From assembly GCF_023898315.1 (NCBI RefSeq), contig NC_064614.1:75962501-76026500 (forward strand): 64,000 bases of DNA, read 5' to 3'. Both the position numbers and the translations under genes were made by a program. How positions within the stretch are numbered: the first letter of the stretch is position 1; every line of letters starts with the position of its first letter. The notes beneath the pieces were generated by a model that saw nothing but the letters and a program-made list of their open reading frames with translations, searched no databases and was not told the origin of the DNA. Shown one piece after another: positions 54,831 through 64,000 of this stretch. The stretch is from Schistocerca nitens. Lineage: Eukaryota; Arthropoda; Insecta; Orthoptera; Acrididae.

Positions 54831-55654
54831 AACATCTCATGACTTTATAGCAATCGTACAGAATTTGTTGCCAATTATCGACATAAAAGTGATCGCAGGC
54901 CTCAGACGGGATTCTATGTCCTGTATATCTTACTAAAAGGGCTGTATAGGGTAAAACCTGTAGAACAAGACAGAGATTGGGTACATTCGGCAAATAATTG
55001 AGATGTATGTTGCTACTCTCTTATGAAAATGTTTGCACAGCAGAGGAATTCGTGGCGGGCCGCAGCAAACCAGCCAGAAGACTGATGAATGAAGAAACAA
55101 AGTCATGCAGACTTTGGAGGTTTAGAAGCATTTACAGACAGTGACAACAGTTTTCAATTTCAAGAGAATCCATGTGGAACAGTTTCAGGAGACAGAAAGA
55201 AGTACAAGAAGAAAATGAAGATTAATAGCGATTAATATATTGTTATTTTGGTGGAAATTAGAAAATCACAGCTGCCAAATAACTGTTTAGGAAATGGTAT
55301 TACAGATAATAAGGAGAGTCTGAATTTAAAAAATAAGTAAATAAAATATTGGTGTTGCTACGAGTCGAGAAGCGATTCTGCTTGGTGTTGTAACTCATAT
55401 CATATACTTGGGGATGCTCACAGGAGGGTGATCTGGAAAGACAATCCAAGAAGTTCAGCTGCCAAATGGCACGCTATTTGAAATCACGTCGTGGCAGCGG
55501 CTATATTTTTACTCGACCATTGCCCCACTTAGCTTTGTAACACGCTCTGGTCACGTTTGGCGGTGATTCAGCTCCCGATGCTATTTTCCTCTACAGTGCA
55601 AACTACGTATCGATATGAAAACGTATCAATAATAATATTATGTAATGAATACAA
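54831..55654. other. unrecognised DNA with an RTE tail scrap
   Basis: Except for the RTE fragment below, nothing recognised. Confidence 0.35.
55032..55095 (+). mobile_element. RTE LINE 3' end scrap
   Basis: TTTGCACAGCAGAGGAATTC, then GCAGCAAACCAGCCAGAAGA, matches the last coding codons of the RTE LINE (compare 4650-4705). Very short truncated copy. Confidence 0.7.
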
Positions 55655-56565
55655 GGGACGACCGTTGTTTTGTGCACCAAGCGCATCGTAAGTCGTAGAC
55701 ATCTGCGTCGATCATCCGAGCACAAGTAACGGATTTCCTGCAACAGTGGACCATTTATTGGACACTAACACTAACCAGCCTAGAGAATTTCCGTACTGCG
55801 TGCTGCCTGCCGTTGACACAACAAAACAAACGGCTGCGTTGCAAGAAGCGCTGTGACCGGGAACCATGGACTGCGGATGAAAGGTGTTGTATTGTGTTCA
55901 ACGATGAGTCGCTGTTCTGTACTAAACTGGATGTCTGTCGTCAACCAGTATGACGGGAACGTGGGAGAGGTTTCAATCTTGTAGTGTTTTGTAGAGACAG
56001 AGCTGTGGCGTCATGGTACGGGGAGCCATTAAGTACTATTACTTCAGGTGATGGCTGGCAGGGATTGAGCGAACTATGATCTCACAGCGGGTATCTTGCA
56101 TTCTCATCTGTCACCTCCCATGCCAGAGTTTCGTGATGCTACTTTTCAGCAGTACAGTTCTAGTCCACCCATGACATGTTTCTTTACGAATTGTCTGTGT
56201 GGTGTTGAAGTAAAGCTGTGGCCACCAAGATCACCAGACCAGTCTCTGGTAGAATATTTGTGGAGCCAGTTGGGATGTCAAATCCGTCTCGTGCCAGTAT
56301 CCACAATGTGAAGGACTATTTGCAAGAGTTGTGGGCCAGGCTGCCTCAGGAGTGACTACAAAGATTTTATGATTCTCTTCCCAACCGTGTAAGTGTATGA
56401 ATATTGGCGTGAGGGTTTGCAACGTCGTACAGATGCCAGCGTTCTTTCTTAATTTGTTTCGGTTTTGTAACCACTGAAACAACATCATATACCCACTAAA
56501 TCACTGAAATTTCATTTCGTTTCTTCCTCACCTTCTGTACAGTACACGTCATTTATCAGACAGTG
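55655..56565 (+). mobile_element. Tc1-like relic, family T2, copy with 3' end
   Basis: Begins in the transposase linker (TGTGCACCAAGCGCATCGTAAG) and runs to the terminal repeat and TA at 56566-56567. Readable with frame breaks: KRLRCKKRCDREPWTADER, FNDESLFCT (first Asp), and QQYSSSPPMTCFF, where Tyr replaces the second catalytic Asp, then PPRSPDQSLVEYLW with the Glu in place. Spacing from the Tyr site to Glu is 32 residues. Dead. Confidence 0.8.
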
Positions 56566-56567
56566 TA

Positions 56568-58265
56568 TAACTGAAGGCTGAAGACATTAATCGTAATTAC
56601 ATGCGTGGAATGCACTGGTGAAACTTAGTTCTCAGCAGTTTATTATTATTCGCCATCTTAAGCCGCTAGTTATTTATTCTGTCATCTGGAAGGTTTCTTA
56701 ATCTAGCGATACAGCGTAGTCTATAAAATGTTTTTGCATTGGCCGAACTAGTGTGTTGTAACTACGCTAATGTTTGTGCTCTGAAAAAGTAAGTGGAATT
56801 AATTACATACAGAGAATGAGTAGAAGAGTGATAAGTGACTAAAACTGGAACACGGCGAGCGAGACCTGACAGTGGTGACTGAAGTACTTCCCGCTACTCA
56901 CTGTAGGAAAGTTGGGACGTGTAGATGTAGAAGTACGTGTAGAGAAGTTAAACGCGAAAGGCACACTGTATCATAGACACTTATTCGCGAAATTCCGAGG
57001 TCCTTCGTTCTAAAACTAGTGAATAAAGGTCCAACGTTTTCCAAGGAATAATGACCAAGACGGAAAAGTTAAAGAAATTACGGTATATACACAGCTGAAC
57101 CGACAAGTTTTTCTATTGTGCCATTGATGAGAACAATAAAATGAGGAATTATTCTTGTAAACCAGGTATTCTCTGTCACATAACAAATGACTGCTAGTGA
57201 GGTGTATGTACAGATACATATGAAGAGTTCATATAGGACAGAACAATCTGGTTCTCTGACATGTGTATATAGCATTCTGTGAACATACAGGACATACTGC
57301 TACGTCAGGGCCGACTTTGTGAAAACAGTAGACAGAAAGCAATCTTTCTGGTTTTCTCTGCCAATGGCTGCAAGACTGCAGCTTGCGTCTCAGTTGTTAC
57401 GAATGTAATAAGAACACGATTTGTTTCCTCGTTCATGAAATTTCCTATACCATTTTTCGCCATTGCAGCATATACTGTGGTACCATCAACTCTTTTTCGC
57501 AAAACCTACTACCACTTCTTAGCAGGCTACCTGTCAGACATACGGCCCATGGGCAGTTTGTATGTTACAGTCATCGAACAACAGTTGTTGTTGTCTGGAG
57601 GGCACAACTAACCGCGTGGAGGAATGTATGGAAGGTATTTGGCAAGCTTCTCTTTTATTTTAGAGGCTATTATTGCAGCATTTGGCGTCTTCGGGCTATT
57701 CTGATTACTCAAGCCAGAAATCATGAACAACTCAGCACCTCTAATCATTGCTGTAGTGTCAACACTACGTGTGTGGTAAAAATTGCGGCTATTAAGTGTA
57801 TGCCAAGAGGGGCTGCGCGAAAGGTCAGATGTTTGTTTAAACTGAGGGACAGCTTCAGGGAAATGCTGGAATACTTGAAGTGTCGGATGCTTTGAGACAA
57901 GCGTCAAATATCTGTGTAAATTTAAAGAATCGGTAATACATAAAGAATCTAGAAATATACAGTATTACAACCAGTTACCGATCTCTTCGTCACGGACTGC
58001 GAAGACTAAACTAACTATAGAGAACACAGAGGTTTTTAAGCAGTCATTCTTCCCACGCTAAATCCTCGGTTAACAGCCAATACTAAATTATTCTTTATCG
58101 GTAAACCGCTATCGACATTTTAGTCATGTTTCACTGCCCGTATTCTTTGACGCAGGCAGCATCAGAGCGTAGTAATAGTGAGCATGTCCTTAATGATTCT
58201 GATAAAAGACTGAATCAGTGACTGAAGTGTCAAAATCAGACTAGCCAATAAACAGTATTTGTATG
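56568..58265. other. unrecognised DNA with overlapping open frames
   Basis: Around 57279-57907 frames are open on both strands. Plus: 110 codons, then a 170-codon frame. Minus: 65 and 99 codons. A plus-strand stretch near 57613-57700 is hydrophobic (ASFSFILEAIIAAFGVFGLF). Pieced across frames it could be a decayed membrane protein such as a chemoreceptor, but no family signature is visible. I leave it unassigned. Confidence 0.3.
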
Positions 58266-58468
58266 AGCGCCGGGCACCGTGGCCGAGCGGTTCTCTGCGC
58301 TTCAGTCCGGAACCGCGCTGCTGCTACGGTCGCAGGTTCAAATCCTGCCTCGGGCATGGATGTGTATGATTTCCTTAGGTTAGTTAGGTTTAAGTAGTCC
58401 TAAATTGAGGGGACTGATGACCTCAGATGTTAAGTCCCATAGTGCTGAGAGCCATCTGAACCATTTGA
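58266..58468 (+). mobile_element. SINE-1
   Basis: Plus-strand full-length copy (A box TGGCCGAGCGG; B box GGTTCAAATCC). No clear target duplication. Confidence 0.9.
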
Positions 58469-58529
58469 TCTACTTCAACAACATGGCAAATGTGAACATT
58501 TTCGACTGGAACTGAATGGAAACATAATA

Positions 58530-58608
58530 TTTGCAGAAAGGGAAACACTCTCTATCATGCACTTCCCAGTGGTTTACAGAGTATGGATATAATGTGCATG
58601 CAGATGTA
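58530..58608 (+). mobile_element. possible CR1-type LINE tail
   Basis: GTGGTTTACAGAGTATGGAT, then GCAGATGTAGATC, resembles the 3' tail of the CR1-like LINEs (GGCTTGCGGAGTATGGATGTAGATG). Only about 70 bases; weak. Confidence 0.4.
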
Positions 58609-59790
58609 GATCTTCAATTTCGCCTTCCACCACAAATGCGTGTCTATCGTAACTGCCAGAATGTTCTCTCTTAATGACAGTCTTCACGCTTATAAGTTTT
58701 CACAATACATTCTTGCTGAAAGTTACATCTTTCAACATTTCCTTCAGAATTTTCAAGCTGTACAATTCCTCCTCTATTAGCGCACCCTCGTTTTAAATTA
58801 GAAAATACGCCTGCACATATTGAGAAAAATGTATTCTGCTATTTTTTAATGAATTCATAAAAGTTGTAAAATAAAGTCTTTGTTGCTACGAACGCAATAG
58901 GTAACTTTTTATGTATTTTCCACTGATGTCTCCTTTTTATAAATTACTATTTGTCATTCCTTAACACATTAAAAGTTTCGCAGTGCCCTCAAAAATTATA
59001 TTTTAGTATATCAAGAATTGCAGGAAGTTAAAAAAGCAGAACGAAACTACTGTAACGAGTTTGGTACATATCGACATAAAAGTGTTAAAAATGTTTAGGA
59101 ATAGTAAACAGTTTGTTTTGAGTAAAACGTGTCACAAGAAGGCAAATTTTAAGTTTCTATCCGGTGTATAAGAAACGTCAGCTGAGGTCAAAACTCTTGC
59201 CAGTTTTCCCAAGAGAATTGATCCAAAAGTGTTAGAAATTTGTGCATTGTCAATCTCTAAATGGAACCTCGACAGGAGTGGGCATGTAGGCGATAATTAA
59301 CACAACAATGAGCAACAATTTATAGCACTGTGTTTCTCCCAGTACCTGGCCCATTGGTGGTGTATAGCTCTTGTGTTTCGATAAGTTGGTACGAAACAGC
59401 TTGCTAATGGTTGTCGAAAATCAGATTCCATACCGTAAGCTCCTACGAAAACTTTTATTTTCGCTGTTAGTTCCGATTTTTAATAATCATCATTAGGTAC
59501 AATAAGTAAGTGTATATAGCGTTCCACCACACCACTATGTAAAGTAAGAAACACAAACTGGACAACAGAAAGCAGCATATAAGACTTTAAGGACTGTTCA
59601 TACGATTGGATGTGTCATTAACATGATACTCCACTGCATGTAACACCTGGATGCCTGCAAATCGTTCGAATACCGTCACTGATACACAACTGAATCAAAA
59701 CTTAACATAATTTTTGAAAATTATAGCAGGTATTCGGTAATGTTCAAACTCACACGTTTGTCAACAACGTAAAAACCGCATGCCTTTAAA
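58609..59790. other. unrecognised AT-rich DNA
   Basis: No gene or repeat recognised in about 1.2 kb. Confidence 0.35.
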
Positions 59791-60430
59791 GAATATTAAG
59801 CAGTTTCACGATGGGTAGCACAAAGTTACTTTCTCTTCAGAATCTTCTTCTTGCGCCGGCGTTCCACAGCCACGAAATAAGGGTACCGCGGAAGCAACGA
59901 AGTAGGAAGAAAATATGCAATATACCCCGCATCGGACGCCCACGAACCGGCTCCATGCGTGGCATTCATCACAGAAATTTATATGACGCTGCGAAACATC
60001 ATATATGAAACACTGAGATATTCCAATATGTTCGGTTCGATGAGCATGCCACTACCGAAGGGCGCGAAAAAAACCGCTGCCAAAGACCTTCGCAGGCAGA
60101 GGTAGGGGAGCGACACGAGATGGGGGAGGGACAAAAATACAAGAGAAATGCGAATAACGAAGTTTGAGAGCTGACAACAGACATTCCCATTCAGCGGGCG
60201 AGTTATAAATATTGAACGCGAATCCAGCTAACTGCGATTGGGCGTCGCGTTCCAATTTCCTGGTCCCAGCCGTGGCTCCGAATTATTTGTGGAAGTGATT
60301 TATAGGGAAATGCTAGTGAACCCCGCCGCCAGCCATCTATCACCTGCCACGCCCTGATTGGGTGAGTTCTAATAACCTCTGGCCATGATTAAATTATGTG
60401 GAAGTGCTTAGCTGTCGGCAGATGCTAACA
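59791..60430. other. unique-looking GC-rich block
   Basis: Higher GC and CpG than its flanks, no transposon match, no convincing coding frame. TATAAATATTG at about 60205 and homeodomain-type TTAAATTA/AATTATT cores near 60280-60400. It could be a regulatory element; unproven. Confidence 0.3.
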
Positions 60431-61497
60431 CAGCTCGCGAACGAACTAAAGAAAAAATGCGACGCTCGTGTCAGTGTGGCACACAGTGGCGGCACCAAAG
60501 AGTACTCGTCTACCTTTCAAAGTTCAGAGGAAGGTGAACCTATGAATAATGAGATGTCATTTAATTACATGGTCACATGATGACATTGTGCTTTCGTGCG
60601 CATAAGAAACGTGCGTATGTTTGTTTAATTCTACCGTAGCCTATCTCAGCAGCCATTCTTGAGAGTGAAGAGTCAGATATTTCGCACGGACCACACTTTC
60701 GTTTTTCAACAAACGCGGGCATCACCTGCAAGAGACAGAGGGACTGTTAGCATTCGTATACTTGTAAACCACCACACTTGGCGTTTTGCTTGACTCCACA
60801 GATGAGAGGACCTCGAGATCTGAACTGCCCTGCTTGGAACACGTTAAAGGATGAAAGCTCTGTTCAGCACCGTAATCAACACCACTTTGTGTTGAGGATA
60901 ATGCTAAGCGGACCTCTTTAACGTTTTGCCATCAAGACAATGAATATCAGACGATGATCGACAGAGTGGATCTAGTAATGAAGGAAATTATATGCACCCT
61001 GTAGTGTTTAACTTTACATTAATTGTTCTGTTTCTAGTTGAATTAACGTTCAAAGTGGTAGTCACTTGACATTTATTTCTGTTTGTTTTCGTTATGTATA
61101 CGGCTTACACTCGTGTTGAATTTACTTAATTTTTGAAATAAATTTTTTGGCGTTTTAAGTCACAGTTTCACATTTTCTCTGACACACTTCTGCTATTAAC
61201 ATTCATTTACATATTTGTGTGGTTACATATAAAACGTAATAATAGTCATTCGTTTCACTGGCTTCACGCATCCTCCATTAGTTCGTACCACTTGTTGCTT
61301 TGGTGAGCATTTCTTCTTTCATGACTACTACGCCTAAATTTATCCATAATTATTTAATTTCTAAATACACTCCCTCACCTTTGATTCCAAAACAGCTACA
61401 AACTAGCTAACGATTATATCCGTGGTTCCGCCGGTGCTCTAAGCTTCCTGTCTGAAATATAAATATGAAATAGCGAAGAGCGTAAGAAATAACAAGT
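60431..61497. other. unrecognised non-coding DNA
   Basis: Nothing recognised. Confidence 0.35.
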
Positions 61498-61507
61498 ACA
61501 CACTAAT

Positions 61508-61692
61508 GGCCGGCCGGAGTGGCCGTGCGGTTCTAGGCGCTTCAGGCTGGAACCGCGTGACCGCTACGGTCGCAGGTTCGAATCCTGCCTCGGTTAGTCC
61601 TGCCATAGGTTACTTAGGTTTAAGTAGTTCTAAATTCTAGGGGACTGATGACCACAGATGTTAAGTCCCATAGTGCTCAGAGCCATTTTTGA
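61508..61692 (+). mobile_element. SINE-1 at a shared target site
   Basis: Plus-strand copy (A box region TGGCCGTGCGG; B box GGTTCGAATCC) with a short deletion after the head. Bounded by ACACACTAAT at 61498-61507 and 61693-61702. Confidence 0.93.
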
Positions 61693-61702
61693 ACACACTA
61701 AT

Positions 61703-62178
61703 TAGACCGCCCCGCTAGCCGCGCGGTCTAACGCGCTGCTTGCCGAGTGGGAAGGCGTGCCGGTCCCCAGCACGAATCCGCCAGACGGCTTCAAGTTCCA
61801 GTGTGCCAGCCAGCCTGTGGTTACTTTTAAAGGCGGTTTTGCATCTACCTCGGCGAATGCGGGCTGCCTCCCCTTATTCCGCCTCAGTTACACTATGTCG
61901 GCGATTGCTGCGCAAACACTGTCTCCACGTACGTGTACACCATAATTACTCTATTACTCTACCACGCAAACATTTGGGATTACACTCGTCCGGTATGAGA
62001 CGTTCCCGTGGAATTGGAGGATGGGGCATGCACTGGGGCCGAACCACACAATAGCCCTCGTTCGGTGTGGGGCGGCGGTGGGGTGGGGTGGACTGCTGTG
62101 GCTGTTGTGGGGTCGTGAACCACTGAGAGCTACGGCGGGACGAAGCCTCTCTGTCGTTTCTAGATCCCGGTTTAATAT
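61703..62178 (+). mobile_element. third SINE-like repeat (SINE-3)
   Basis: About 475 bases that I recognise as a common locust repeat. It starts with GCCGCGCGGTCTAACGCGCTG and CGGTCCCCAGCACGAATCC, which resemble tRNA A and B boxes, and has a long body with CTCGGCGAATGCGGGCT and GGTGTGGGGCGGCGG. It ends near TCTAGATCCCGGTTTAATAT. Flanked by ACACACTAAT at 61693-61702 and 62179-62188. Open frames on both strands across it are not genes. Confidence 0.82.
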
Positions 62179-62188
62179 ACACACTAAT

Positions 62189-62446
62189 GAACCTATACGT
62201 CCTGATTAACCAAAAGATTATATGCTCCCGCGAAGTAGCTGTTGGTCTACCTTCCAAACGCAATAGAGTAGGGGATTCAGCACAGCATGTATTCGCTAAG
62301 TCCCTGGTAGGTTTTCGCAAGTATGTGGCATGTTTAAGCACAGCTCATCGAGTGTTTTAAATTATGGGACAATGGTGTGCAGATGAGCAGCTGACAGCTG
62401 ACAACGTCCCTGATGTCTTCTATCGGCTCCAGATCAGGCGAATTTT
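62189..62446. other. unrecognised spacer
   Basis: Nothing recognised with confidence. Confidence 0.3.
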
Positions 62447-63835
62447 GTGGACAGGACATCTATGGGAATTCACAAGAATGCTCCTCTAATCACTGTGCTC
62501 GATTCCCACCTGTTGTGGACAAAGAAAACTGGCGTTCTACGGATCGGAGTGTGGAATGTCAGATCCCTTAATCGGGCAGGTAGGTTAGAAAATTTGAAAA
62601 GGGAAATGGATAGGTTAAAGTTAGATATAGTGGGAATTAGTGAAGTTCGGTGGCAGGAGGAAAAAGACTTCTGGTCAGGTGACTACAGGGTTATAAACAC
62701 AAAGTCAAATAGGGGTAATGCAGGAGTAGGTTTAATAATGAATAGGAAAATAGGAACGCGGGTCAGCTACTACAAACAGCTTAGTGAACGCGTTATTGTG
62801 GCCAAGATAGATACGAAGCCCACACCTACTACAGTAGTACAAGTTTATATGCCAACTAGCTCTGCAGATGACGAAGAAATTGGAGAAATGTATGATGAAA
62901 TAAAAGAAATTATTCAGGTAGTGAAGGGAGACGAAAATTTAATAGTCATGGGTGACTGGAATTCGAGTGTAGGAAAAGGGAGAGAAGGAAACGTAGTAGG
63001 TGAATATGGACTGGGGCTAAGAAATGAAAGAGGAAGCCGCCTGGTAGAATTTTGCACAGAGCACAACTTAATCATAGCTAACACTTGGTTTAAGAATCAT
63101 GATAGAAGGTTGTATACATGGAAGAACCCTGGAGATACTAAAAGGTATCAGATAGATTATATAATGGTAAGACAGAGATTTAGGAACCAGGTTTTAAATT
63201 GTAAGACATTTCCAGGGGCAGATGTGGACTCTGACCACAATCTATTGGTTATGACCTGTAGATTAAAACTGAAGAAACTGCAAAAAGGTGGGAATTTAGG
63301 GAGATGTGACCTGGATAAACTGAAAGAACCAGAGGTTGTTCAGAGTTTCAGGGAGAGCATAAGGGAACAACTGACAGGAATGGGGGAAAGAAATACAGTA
63401 GAAGAAGAATGGGTAGCTTTGAGGGATGAAGTAGTGAAGGCAGCAGAGGATCAAGTAGGTAAAAAGACGAGGGCCAGTAGAAATCCTTGGGTAACAGAAG
63501 AAATATTGAATTTAATTGATGAAAGGAGAAAATATAAAAATGCAGTAAATGAAGCAGGCAAAAAGAGATACAAACGTCTCAAAAATGAGATCGACAGGAA
63601 GTGCAAAATGGCTAAACAGGGATGGCTAGAGGACAAATGTAAGGATGTAGAGGCTTATCTCACTAGGGGTAAGATAGATACTGCCTACAGGAAAATTAAA
63701 GAGACCTTTGGGGATAAGAGAACCACTTGTATGAGCATCAAGAGCTCAGATGGAAACCCAGTTCTAAGAAAAGAAGGGAAGGCAAGAAAGGTGGAAGGAG
63801 TATATAGAGGGTCTATACAAGGGCGATGTACTTGA
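62447..63835 (+). pseudogene. RTE endonuclease-RT polyprotein, one frameshift
   Basis: 462 open codons. The endonuclease begins at about residue 32 (RIGVWNVRSLN, Asn37), with GISEVRWQE (Glu66), QVYMPTS, MGDWNSSVG (Asp170, Asn172), YTWKNPGD, YQIDYIMV (Asp237) and DSDHNLLV (Asp263, His264). All catalytic motifs are present. The linker then matches the first RTE copy closely. At about 63783 one extra A shifts the frame, and the protein ends at RCT. The original frame is recovered to the window end, with NKAPGVDNIPLELL. The Met used as start is probably not the native one. Confidence 0.87.
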
Positions 63836-64000
63836 GGACAATATTATGGAAATGGAAGAGGATGTAGATGAAGATGAAATGGGAGATACGATACTGCGTG
63901 AAGAGTTTGACAGAGCACTGAAAGACCTGAGTCGAAACAAGGCCCCCGGAGTAGACAACATTCCATTGGAACTACTGACGGCCTTGGGAGAGCCAGTCCT
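62447..64000 (+). mobile_element. RTE (BovB-like) LINE, runs off the window
   Basis: Plus-strand RTE element with a nearly complete APE-type endonuclease, linker and the start of the RT; truncated by the window end. It is the best preserved of the RTE copies here (others: 2612-4738, 24505-27075, scraps at 15156 and 55032). The true 5' end lies somewhere before 62530 and is not certain. Confidence 0.88.

Noticed and set aside
1636..61692. A and B boxes of fourteen SINE heads look like tRNA genes
   Set aside because: Each is followed by the same SINE body and 3' end, many are flanked by 10-13 base target duplications, and acceptor stems are not intact. They are SINE promoters, not functional tRNA genes.
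61740..62341. Overlapping frames of 60-131 codons on both strands
   Set aside because: They lie across the SINE-3 repeat and have no protein signature.
62447..63835. Host gene similar to 'craniofacial development protein 2'
   Set aside because: That label is often given to RTE/BovB endonuclease ORFs. The order of APE motifs, the following RT sequence and the multiple copies show a LINE.

Overview
The window looks like intergenic or intronic DNA from a large, transposon-rich insect genome, most likely an orthopteran such as a Schistocerca-type grasshopper or locust. This rests on fourteen copies of a tRNA-headed SINE family, several Tc1-like families, BovB-type RTE LINEs and CR1/Jockey-type LINEs that I recognise from such genomes. 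I found no host exon, rRNA gene, functional tRNA gene, bacterial operon or CRISPR array that I could support. Species assignment is inference; the element types are read from motifs.

Layout. 0-5 kb: Tc1 and mariner relics, a SINE, and a 5'-truncated RTE LINE ending in (CAA)n. 5-13 kb: mostly unrecognised DNA, two opposed SINEs, a Jockey-like LINE 3' end, and an inverted repeat related to a copy at 35.3 kb. 13.4-18.7 kb: a Tc1 relic holding a SINE inside a SINE, an RTE scrap, a CR1-like LINE and a mariner relic. 18.7-20.2 kb: an intact Tc1-like transposon (T1 copy 1) inside an (AT)n tract. 20.5-27.1 kb: a second SINE family, an internally deleted CR1-like LINE, a T3 relic with a SINE in it, and an inverted, decayed RTE LINE with its 5' region. 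27.8-29.2 kb: T1 copy 2 (minus). 29.4-34.3 kb: a second T3 relic, a pogo/Tigger-like relic split by a SINE, and a TIR element. 35.3-37.2 kb: a SINE cut by T1 copy 3. 37.7-42.8 kb: a T2 relic carrying a probable solo LTR, and a T4 relic carrying two SINEs. 43-50.9 kb: a GC-rich unique stretch, a LINE scrap, a T5 Tc1 relic, a short mariner-like element carrying a perfect foldback insertion, and a Helitron-like element. 51.3-54.8 kb: a GC/CpG-rich block, a mariner relic, a long inverted repeat and a Penelope-like element with a GIY-YIG domain. 55-64 kb: a T2 relic, SINEs (two unrelated ones at the same target site), and an RTE LINE with a nearly complete endonuclease domain running off the window end.

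How it works together: this is a layered record of transposition, not a gene pathway. The youngest layer is T1: three copies, each exactly 1422 bp with TA target duplications and an uninterrupted 340-codon transposase whose catalytic triad has 32 rather than 34 residues between the second D and the E. SINEs with 10-13 bp target duplications cut older Tc1, pogo and Helitron relics and give a relative order of events. The most unusual items are the T1/T2 'DD32E' transposases, the 107-bp perfect foldback with a 12-bp target duplication, the Penelope-like element beside an inverted repeat, and a recurring CTGANGA-stem-GAAAC motif that looks hammerhead-ribozyme-like.
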